Of a stretch of DNA of 34,869 nucleotides, positions 1 through 6,069 are shown one piece after another. The position numbers were made by a program, and so were the translations under genes. The notes under the pieces were generated by a model. That model was not told where the DNA came from and did no database searches. It saw nothing but the letters and a program-made list of their open reading frames with translations. The stretch is from Zetaproteobacteria bacterium (GTDB taxonomy: Bacteria; Pseudomonadota; Zetaproteobacteria; Mariprofundales; Mariprofundaceae): contig QILF01000134.1 of assembly GCA_003233235.1 (NCBI GenBank), positions 1-34,869 on the forward strand. The letters are read 5' to 3'. How positions within the stretch are numbered: the first letter of the stretch is position 1; every line of letters begins with the position of its first letter.

Positions 1-288
1 GTGTGATTGCCACCATAAGACGAGCATTGCTTATATATCAATGTTTTTAAAGAGAAAATTCGTTAAACAAGCCCTAGCTCTTTCCTTTTTCAAATGAGAT
101 TCAGGATATGTTGCAAACTTATAAACATTCTATTTCATTGAATCGACTTCGTATAGATATTGCTTGGCTTATCGAACAGGGGGGGTTATAACGTTCAAAA
201 TAGCAGATTCTTTTTGGATGGTGCTCATGGCCCAATATTTTTTATTTACAAATGCACGATTAAAGTTACATTGCGTATCTGCGACAAT
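1..288. other. AT-rich upstream region without a recognisable gene
   Basis: This stretch before mqsR is AT-rich and includes a run of seven G at 179-185. One short open frame (108-191, 27 codons) has no properly spaced ribosome site and no recognisable product. I see no tRNA, transposase remnant or clear sigma-70 promoter. It probably carries the promoter of the mqsRA operon, but I could not assign -35 and -10 boxes with confidence. Confidence 0.4.
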
Positions 289-303
289 TAACCTGAGAGG
301 TTA
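289..303. promoter_or_regulatory. MqsA-type operator palindrome over the mqsR ribosome site
   Basis: The sequence TAACCT-GAG-AGGTTA is a perfect inverted repeat with a 3-base centre. Established knowledge: the E. coli MqsA antitoxin represses its operon by binding AACCT-N3-AGGTT palindromes, and this site has the same arms and spacing. It ends five bases before the GTG start of mqsR and contains its Shine-Dalgarno sequence (GAGAGG), so binding could block transcription through the leader. The functional assignment is inferred from the match and the position. Confidence 0.75.
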
Positions 304-308
304 TTTTA

Positions 309-626
309 GTGCATAGAAGACCGACCTACTCACTGGATGAGATTAAGGCCCATTTTTCTGATCGAGATCGAATCCATCTTAGTAGAGAGGCTCGACACGA
401 CAGTGTGGCACTAGGAATGAGCGATCAAGATATTGTTGATGTTGTACAAAAATTAACATGCTGGAATTTCTACAAGAGTATGCGAGGCACAAAAGACTCA
501 AGGATCATGCATGATGTATACAAACAAATGTGGAATGGTAATCAACTGTATTTAAAGTTTATTAGGAATTATGACCAAACCATGATTATGCTTGTTTCAT
601 GTAAGGAGGATGAAAGTTATGTCTAG
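309..626 (+). CDS. mqsR: MqsR-family mRNA interferase toxin
   Basis: This 105-residue protein matches the MqsR (YgiU) toxin family, ribosome-independent RNases that cut mRNA mainly at GC-containing triplets. The family core is visible: FYKSM at about residues 54-58, followed by a D-V-Y segment and QLYLKF near residue 80. E. coli MqsR has 98 residues, so this copy is full length. It starts at GTG with GAGAGG eight bases upstream. Its stop lies inside the start region of mqsA, with an 8-base overlap. Toxin-first order is typical of mqsRA and differs from most type II pairs. The gene is AT-rich compared with trpS and its downstream neighbours, which suggests horizontal acquisition. Toxic activity itself is inferred. 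Confidence 0.9.
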   Translation: MHRRPTYSLDEIKAHFSDRDRIHLSREARHDSVALGMSDQDIVDVVQKLTCWNFYKSMRGTKDSRIMHDVYKQMWNGNQLYLKFIRNYDQTMIMLVSCKEDESYV

Positions 627-1197
627 TGAAAAATGCCCATTTTGTTCGGAAGGTGAATTGGTTCGGCGCGTTGAGATCGAAACATATGTCTACAAAGAAC
701 TTTCCGTTACTGTGGATCAGCCAGGAATGTATTGCTCTAATTGTAACGAAGCCATTCTTAATGGTGATGATCTTAAAGAGACCCGCCGTGCTATTCACGA
801 TTTGCACGCACAAGGTGATGGCTTCTTAACCTCTGCAGAAGTGAAGCAGATTAGAGAGAAGATTGGTTTCACACAAAAGGAAGCTGGTAATTTCTTTGGT
901 GGGGGCGTAAACGCCTTTTCACGATATGAGCGTGGAACAGCAAGACAGAGTAAGGCTATCGACATTTTGTTGAGGCTATTTAATGCTAGGCCTGAATTGC
1001 TCGCTAGTTTTCATTTTGATGGCTTTGTGTCTGTTATTCCTGAATATTCTGGCACATGGCGACCTTTTTTATCAATTAAAGAACATTCTTACATGCAGGT
1101 TGTGGGAACCACAAGCGAATCATCATCGGATAATCTGGCTTACATGCCTACAGCCAATGACAGTGAACCACAATTTAAAATGGTAGTTAATGGGTAA
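619..1197 (+). CDS. mqsA: MqsA-family antitoxin with a C-terminal extension
   Basis: This is the cognate antitoxin and operon repressor, 192 residues from the ATG at 619. That start is preceded by AAGGAGGA with ideal spacing; an in-frame ATG at 610 lies inside this site. The N-terminal zinc domain shows CPFC near residues 5-8 and CSNC further on. The HTH domain carries FGGGVNAFSRYERG, almost identical to E. coli MqsA. E. coli MqsA ends soon after the helix following this motif (131 residues). Here about 60 extra residues follow, including a GTWRPFLS segment and a polar Ser/Asn-rich stretch. Antitoxins controlled by a SecB-like chaperone carry such tails as chaperone-addiction segments, and a SecB-like gene lies directly downstream. 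The role of the tail is inferred. Confidence 0.9.
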   Translation: MSSEKCPFCSEGELVRRVEIETYVYKELSVTVDQPGMYCSNCNEAILNGDDLKETRRAIHDLHAQGDGFLTSAEVKQIREKIGFTQKEAGNFFGGGVNAFSRYERGTARQSKAIDILLRLFNARPELLASFHFDGFVSVIPEYSGTWRPFLSIKEHSYMQVVGTTSESSSDNLAYMPTANDSEPQFKMVVNG

Positions 1198-1203
1198 CAT
1201 CAA

Positions 1204-1656
1204 ATGCTATTGACTTTGGAAAAATATTTTGTGCTTGAGAGTAATATTAAGGCTAACGAAGAGTTTGTGCCTGAAGCTATTAAAAAATTGAACTATGATA
1301 TTGAAGCTGCTGGTGAGTTGTATGAAAACAGCGAGGATAATAACAAATTCCGCATTGTCATTTCTATAACTTTTGATAGGAAAAAGGGTTCAAGAAAAAA
1401 ATCTGTGCCATATAGCGGATTTCTCAAAATAGCTGGGCTCGTTGAATTGAACGACAATGTACCTGATGAAAAAAAAGAACCTTTGTTGATGGTGAGTGGG
1501 TTGTCTTTACTTTATAGCGCAGCTAGGGAACACATTGCATCAATTACAGCGAGAGGCCCTTGGGAGCCATTCTATCTCCCAATCATTAGTTTTCGGAAAG
1601 ATGAGTCGACGATTGACGGGGAAATCATGGGCGACAAGTGTAAGAAAAGGGGATGA
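1204..1656 (+). CDS. SecB-like chaperone of a toxin-antitoxin-chaperone system
   Basis: This 150-residue protein has the size and fold pattern of the export chaperone SecB. The C-terminal half is diagnostic: AAREHIASITARGPW corresponds to the SecB segment ARE-I-SMVSRGTFP, followed by a short hydrophobic strand (FYLPIISF). It starts six bases after mqsA with only a weak ribosome site, so it is probably translationally coupled. A stand-alone SecB would normally sit near grxC or gpsA; this one belongs to the AT-rich mqsRA cassette. Known TAC systems use such a chaperone to fold and protect the antitoxin. A small palindrome (GGGGA-TGAA-TCCCC, 1649-1662) overlaps the stop codon but has no T-run, so I do not call it a terminator. 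Confidence 0.82.
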   Translation: MLLTLEKYFVLESNIKANEEFVPEAIKKLNYDIEAAGELYENSEDNNKFRIVISITFDRKKGSRKKSVPYSGFLKIAGLVELNDNVPDEKKEPLLMVSGLSLLYSAAREHIASITARGPWEPFYLPIISFRKDESTIDGEIMGDKCKKRG

Positions 1657-1869
1657 ATCCCCATGATTTAAGCATGAGCGACAAAAGATCAAATCATATT
1701 GGCCCGACGAGGCTGAGGCATCAGGGCTCATGTATGTTATCGGTGAATTCAATCTCAACATCTTCTTAAAATGTCCGAATCAGTCGTTTTGCATTTAGCT
1801 GCGTGCATGCCAGCATCGGGGCATACTATTCCGGGAGTGAAGCCACGTGAGCGCCAAGGTGAATAAATC

Positions 1870-2889
1870 GTGAACAAAGCAGCTAAAACCATGCGTATTC
1901 TGTCCGGCATGCGGCCTACGGGGCGTTTGCATCTGGGGCATAAAAAGGGTGTGCTGGACAACTGGTTGAAGCTGCAAGACGAGCATCACTGCTTCTTTTT
2001 CGCCGCCGACTGGCATGCGTTGACCACCGATTACGCCAATCCCGGCATCGTCCAGCAGACGATTTGGGATATGCTGATTGATTGGCTGGCGGTCGGTATC
2101 GACCCTGAAAAATGCGTGATTTTTATCCAGTCCGAGGTACCGCAGCATGCTGAATTGCATCTGCTGTTTTCGTTTATCACACCGCTGCCGTGGCTGGAGC
2201 GCGTGCCAACGTACAAGGATCAAATTGAGCAGTTGCGCGAAAAAGACTTGGGAACCTACGGGTTTCTCGGTTATCCGCTGCTGCAATCGGCAGATATTTT
2301 GATGTATCGCGCCGATGCGGTGCCGGTCGGCGAAGATCAGGTGCCGCATGTCGAATTGACACGCGAAGTGGCGCGCCGTTTCAATCATCTCTACCGCAAG
2401 CCGGATCAGCCGCTGTTTCCCGAACCGGAATCGCTGCTCATGCCCGCTTCCAAACTGCCGGGCTTAGACGGGCGTAAAATGAGTAAATCGTACAACAACA
2501 CGATTGAGCTCGGCGAGGAATGGAAGGTCACCGATAAAAAGGTGCGCACCATGCCCACCGATCCGGCGCGCGTGCGCCGCGATGATCCGGGCACACCGGA
2601 AAAATGCCCGGTCTGGGATTTTCACAAACTATATTCGACTGAGGAAGAGCGTGCCGAGGTGCATGCCGGTTGTACCAGCGCCGGAATTGGTTGCCTGGAT
2701 TGCAAAAAGGTACTGCTGGCGCATTTAGAAGAAGAATTGCAACCGATTCGCGAGCGTCGTGCGGATATTGCCGCGCATCCCGACGATTTGCGTGATGTGG
2801 TGCGCAGCGGCAACGAACGCGCTCGCATCGAAGCCGAACGGACGATGGAAAAAGTGCGGCGCACGCTGAAAATGGGTTATCGCGTTTGA
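1870..2889 (+). CDS. trpS: Tryptophanyl-tRNA synthetase
   Basis: This 339-residue class Ic synthetase charges tRNA-Trp in the cytoplasm. The HIGH-type signature appears as HLGH (residues 21-24) and the KMSKS loop is exact (203-207). I chose the GTG at 1870 because AAGGTGA lies eight bases upstream; the ATG at 1891 would also leave the catalytic domain intact. Four cysteines at residues 246, 268, 275 and 278 form C-x21-C-x6-C-x2-C, closely resembling the iron-sulfur motif of Thermotoga TrpRS. The stop codon overlaps the scpA start (TGATG), so trpS heads a tightly packed operon with scpA, scpB and rluB. Confidence 0.96.
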   Translation: MNKAAKTMRILSGMRPTGRLHLGHKKGVLDNWLKLQDEHHCFFFAADWHALTTDYANPGIVQQTIWDMLIDWLAVGIDPEKCVIFIQSEVPQHAELHLLFSFITPLPWLERVPTYKDQIEQLREKDLGTYGFLGYPLLQSADILMYRADAVPVGEDQVPHVELTREVARRFNHLYRKPDQPLFPEPESLLMPASKLPGLDGRKMSKSYNNTIELGEEWKVTDKKVRTMPTDPARVRRDDPGTPEKCPVWDFHKLYSTEEERAEVHAGCTSAGIGCLDCKKVLLAHLEEELQPIRERRADIAAHPDDLRDVVRSGNERARIEAERTMEKVRRTLKMGYRV

Positions 2890-3695
2890 TGTCGCCGGAA
2901 AACATGACGGATGCTTCGCTGCAAACTGTATCGCAAGCGGTGCCACAAGCTATTCCGACATCCGCGCCGAAGACGATGTTTCCCGATATGGCGCCGGTCA
3001 GCCTCGATGCCTTTGAGGGGCCGTTGGATGTGTTGTTGCACCTGATTCGCGAACAGAAAATGGAAATTTTCGATATTCCAATTGCGCCGCTGACTGTGCA
3101 ATATCTGAATATTCTCGAAGCGCAGCAGCCGCTGGATCTGGAATATGCAGGTGATTATCTGGTCATGGCCAGCACCTTGGCTCAAATCAAAAGCCGCATG
3201 CTGCTGCCGCGTCCTGAAGTAAACGAGGACGGCGAGGCAGTCGATCCGCGTGCCGAACTGGTCGCCCAATTGCTGGCCTACGAACAATATCGCGCCGCCG
3301 CCGAAGAATTGGATGCAGCACCGCGATTGGGTCGCGATGTGTTCACACGTAGCCATTTTGCCGAGGCGAACGAAGTCGAGCGGCCATTGCCGGAACCCGA
3401 TTTGGATGCCTTGCTTATCGCTTTCCGGCAGGTGCTGAAGCGCGTCGGCGGCGAAGTTCGCCAGCATATTTTTATGGATACGATGAGCGTGCGCGAGCAG
3501 ATGAGTCATGTGCTCGAACGCCTGAAAAAGGGCGGCTTGCTGTTTGATGAATTGCTTGAAGGCGCTAATCGCGAGGCCATTGTAACGACATTTCTCGCCA
3601 TTCTCGAATTGTGGCGCAATCAGGCGATCAATGTTGTGCAGGATGCTTGTTTTTCATCAATCAGCATCCTGCCGAAAGAAACTGTGACCGCATGA
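2889..3695 (+). CDS. scpA: Segregation and condensation protein A
   Basis: ScpA is the kleisin that bridges SMC heads in the bacterial condensin complex, needed for chromosome segregation. The family signature AFEGPLDVLLHLI lies near residues 36-48, followed by the usual IPIAPLTVQYL helix and, at the C-terminus, the winged-helix segment that binds the SMC head. It has 268 residues, a normal length. The ATG at 2889 overlaps the trpS stop; a TTG one codon upstream is less likely. Its own stop overlaps the scpB start (ATGA), implying translational coupling. The first ~30 residues are a polar, low-complexity leader before the conserved domain. Confidence 0.95.
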   Translation: MSPENMTDASLQTVSQAVPQAIPTSAPKTMFPDMAPVSLDAFEGPLDVLLHLIREQKMEIFDIPIAPLTVQYLNILEAQQPLDLEYAGDYLVMASTLAQIKSRMLLPRPEVNEDGEAVDPRAELVAQLLAYEQYRAAAEELDAAPRLGRDVFTRSHFAEANEVERPLPEPDLDALLIAFRQVLKRVGGEVRQHIFMDTMSVREQMSHVLERLKKGGLLFDELLEGANREAIVTTFLAILELWRNQAINVVQDACFSSISILPKETVTA

Positions 3696-4519
3696 CTACC
3701 GCCAATCCCGCTGCCGCCCCATTCGATAATCTCTCTGCTAATCTCGAAGCGCTGATTGTCGCCAGCGACGAGCCGTTATCGCTGGCTCGTATGCGCGCTT
3801 TGACCGATGCGACTTCCGCCGATCTGCGCGCGGCGCTGAACGAGTTGGAAGATCATTACCATGATCGCGGCATTTGTTTACACGAAATTGCCGGTGGTTG
3901 GCAATTTCGCAGTGCGCCACAGTTTTCTGATACCGTGCAGCAATTGTGGCAGAGTCGTCCGCCGCGATTATCGCGCTCAATGCTTGAAACCTTATCCATT
4001 ATCGCTTACCGCCAACCGACCACGCGCGGCGAAATCGAAATGCTGCGCGGCGTAAAGGTGTCCAGTTCGATTATCGGCGGTTTGCAGGAGCGCGGCTGGA
4101 TTAAGGTGCTCGGACGCAAAGAAGTTCCCGGACGACCGCATTTATATGGCACATCTAAGACATTTCTCATCGATTTCGGTTTGAATTCACTTGCCGATCT
4201 ACCGGAAATCGCCCAATTGATGGATCAGGAAGAACTGGAAGCCGCAGCACGCAGTCAATTCGATGCAAACAACGAAGAAAACACCCCGAAAAATATGGAC
4301 ATCCCCTATGAAGAAACCACAGAATCAAGCAGCGCGCCCACCGCGCAAGCGAATCAAAATAAAAGCGAGACACCGCTTGAACGCGGACGGTTTGAACGGT
4401 TCAAGTCCGAACAACTCGAATCTGGACAGTTCAAATCCAGACAATTCGAATCCGAACGGCCCGAATCCGAACGGCCCGAATCCCAACAAACGGAATCCGT
4501 GGAAAACGAAGAACAGTAA
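3692..4519 (+). CDS. scpB: Segregation and condensation protein B with a repetitive acidic tail
   Basis: ScpB is a dimeric winged-helix partner of ScpA-SMC. The conserved core runs to about residue 175 and includes LSIIAYRQPTTRGEIE and the downstream RKEVPGRPHLYGTS. The ATG at 3692 overlaps the scpA stop by four bases. The protein has 275 residues, longer than the usual ~180-220. The extra C-terminus is polar and includes seven tandem pentapeptides of the form S-x-Q/R-x-E encoded by a 15-bp repeat (4406-4510). That tail also lies within the 5' part of rluB in another frame, so the repeat is read in two frames. The core function is secure; the tail's role is unknown. Confidence 0.94.
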   Translation: MTTANPAAAPFDNLSANLEALIVASDEPLSLARMRALTDATSADLRAALNELEDHYHDRGICLHEIAGGWQFRSAPQFSDTVQQLWQSRPPRLSRSMLETLSIIAYRQPTTRGEIEMLRGVKVSSSIIGGLQERGWIKVLGRKEVPGRPHLYGTSKTFLIDFGLNSLADLPEIAQLMDQEELEAAARSQFDANNEENTPKNMDIPYEETTESSSAPTAQANQNKSETPLERGRFERFKSEQLESGQFKSRQFESERPESERPESQQTESVENEEQ

Positions 4520-5345
4520 TAACCCCGCAAAACCATCCGGGAATCCATCTGGAAAACAAACCGGCGGCAAACCAGCACAACGCAAACCCGCACCCGAAAA
4601 ACCAGCTACAGGTGAACGGCTGAACCGTTATCTGGCCAGCACAGGCTTGTGTTCACGCCGCGAAGCGGATCGCCGTATTGCCGCCGGGCGCATCAAAGTG
4701 AACGGCGAGATCGTCGAGGATATGGGCCGCCGCGTACAGTCGGGCGATATTGTTCTAGCCGACGACAAAGCAGCCGCAGCACTGACCGAACACACCTATT
4801 TATTGTTCCACAAACCGCCCGGTATGCTGTGCTCGCGGCGTGACGATCGCGGACGCGCGCTGATTTACGATACGCTGGATGTTGCAGCCAACGTGCAATC
4901 GGTCGGTCGTCTTGATATGGATAGCGAAGGCCTGCTGTTGCTCACCGACGATGGCGAACTGGCACGTGCGCTGACCCGTCCCGGCGCAAATATTCCGCGT
5001 ATTTACCGCGTGCGTATCACCGGTCATCCCGATATGGATACCCTGCAACAACTGCGCTGCGGCGGTATTGATATGGGTCGTAACGAGGAAAGTGATGCGT
5101 GGAATGTAGTGGTTGATGCCGAAAAAAGCAGCCACACATGGTTAACGATTACCATCCGTCGCGGACGCTGGCGCGAAGTGCGCCGCACCCTTGATGCCAG
5201 CGGGCACAAGGTGCGCAGACTGCTGCGCGTCGAATTTGCAACCCAGAAACTCGGCGACCTGCCGCAAGGCTCGGTGCGCCCGCTAAAACCCGGCGAAGTG
5301 CTGCAACTCAAACGCACCGCAGGACTGAAAAAACAGAAAAATTAA
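4308..5345 (+). CDS. rluB: Pseudouridine synthase, RluB/RsuA family
   Basis: This enzyme makes pseudouridine in rRNA; members of the RluB branch modify 23S rRNA helix 80. An S4 RNA-binding domain begins at GERLNRYLASTGLCSRREAD. The catalytic domain has GRLDMDSEGLLLLTDDGEL with the catalytic Asp. The last possible in-frame ATG, GTG or TTG upstream of the S4 domain is TTG 4392, and no such codon occurs after the scpB stop. The gene must therefore overlap scpB by at least 128 bases. I chose ATG 4308; ATG 4263 is also open, and neither has a strong ribosome site. The N-terminal ~100 residues are basic, Asn/Pro/Lys-rich and low complexity. RluB against RluE/F is judged by overall pattern only. Confidence 0.9.
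   Translation: MKKPQNQAARPPRKRIKIKARHRLNADGLNGSSPNNSNLDSSNPDNSNPNGPNPNGPNPNKRNPWKTKNSNNPAKPSGNPSGKQTGGKPAQRKPAPEKPATGERLNRYLASTGLCSRREADRRIAAGRIKVNGEIVEDMGRRVQSGDIVLADDKAAAALTEHTYLLFHKPPGMLCSRRDDRGRALIYDTLDVAANVQSVGRLDMDSEGLLLLTDDGELARALTRPGANIPRIYRVRITGHPDMDTLQQLRCGGIDMGRNEESDAWNVVVDAEKSSHTWLTITIRRGRWREVRRTLDASGHKVRRLLRVEFATQKLGDLPQGSVRPLKPGEVLQLKRTAGLKKQKN
4406..4510 (+). repeat. 15-bp tandem repeat, seven degenerate units, coding in two frames
   Basis: Seven consecutive 15-bp units start at 4406, with exact copies at 4451-4465 and 4466-4480. In the scpB frame they give SEQLE, SGQFK, SRQFE, SERPE, SERPE, SQQTE and SVENE. In the rluB frame the same DNA gives Asn/Pro-rich pentapeptides such as NPNGP. 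The unit is a whole number of codons, so copies can be gained or lost without breaking either frame. Confidence 0.9.
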
Positions 5346-5464
5346 CAACGACCCGGAACGGATGACGTTGAAACAACCAACTCCGAAACAAGCAGCGCCA
5401 CGACCTGCTGCTGGCTGCTTACGGCACGCAGAACTGGTGGCCTGCACAAACGTCGTTTGAGGTC

Positions 5465-6022
5465 ATGGTCGGAGCGATTCTCACCCAGAACACCAACTGG
5501 AAAAACGTTGAAAAAGCCATCTTCAACCTGAAACAGGCCGATGCCTTGCACGCGGAGGCGATACTGGATATGGATAATGCGCGCCTGCGCGAACTGATTC
5601 GTCCTTCCGGATTTTTCAACCAGAAAGCGGATCGCCTCAAATTATTCTGCACATTTTATCTTCGCCACGGCAAAGAAAATGGATTAAAAAAGCTCCCCAA
5701 TCCGCGTGCCGAACTGCTTGCCCAAAAAGGCATCGGCCCGGAAACCGCTGACTCTATCCTGCTCTACGCACTGCAGATGCCGGTTTTTGTCGTTGATGCC
5801 TACACCCGTCGCATCTTCTCCCGCCTCGGCCTGATTTCTGCCGATATCGATTACACCGCAACACAGACGTTGTTCATGAACCATCTGCCTGCGGATGTCC
5901 TGCTGTTCAATACATACCACGCGCTGATTGTCGAACACGCCAAACGCCACTGCCGCGTCAAACCGGATTGTGCTACCTGCCCGCTTCTTTGCTGCTGTGA
6001 TTCTGCTATCTCAAACTCCTGA
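5465..6022 (+). CDS. Endonuclease III-like DNA glycosylase (HhH-GPD), 5' end disrupted
   Basis: This is a base-excision DNA glycosylase of the Nth superfamily. It shows ILTQNTNW, a helix-hairpin-helix (KGIGPETADSILL), the conserved Asp in VVDAYTRRIF, and a C-terminal cysteine cluster (C-x5-C-x2-C then CCC) for an iron-sulfur cluster. The lyase Lys of true Nth is replaced by Glu (GPET), as in monofunctional relatives such as MagIII. Conserved N-terminal residues (HDLLLAAYGTQNWW) are encoded in frame at 5399-5440, but that frame has no ATG, GTG or TTG before a stop at 5369. A good ATG at 5362 lies one frame away. I list the ATG at 5465 as the only canonical in-frame start; the true gene probably begins near 5362 with a frameshift, or uses a non-standard start. 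Confidence 0.8.
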   Translation: MVGAILTQNTNWKNVEKAIFNLKQADALHAEAILDMDNARLRELIRPSGFFNQKADRLKLFCTFYLRHGKENGLKKLPNPRAELLAQKGIGPETADSILLYALQMPVFVVDAYTRRIFSRLGLISADIDYTATQTLFMNHLPADVLLFNTYHALIVEHAKRHCRVKPDCATCPLLCCCDSAISNS

Positions 6023-6069
6023 ACAAGATTCCCCTTTGTATCTTTATGTCTCTGTGGTGATATTAACGC

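Noticed and set aside
108-191. 27-codon open frame upstream of mqsR
   Set aside because: The possible ribosome site is too close to the ATG and the peptide has no recognisable features.
1649-1662. Terminator at the end of the SecB-like gene
   Set aside because: The stem is only five bases long and no T-run follows.
4325-4593. Reverse-strand open frames opposite the scpB/rluB repeat
   Set aside because: They arise from the tandem repeat and have no start signals; two real forward genes occupy the region.
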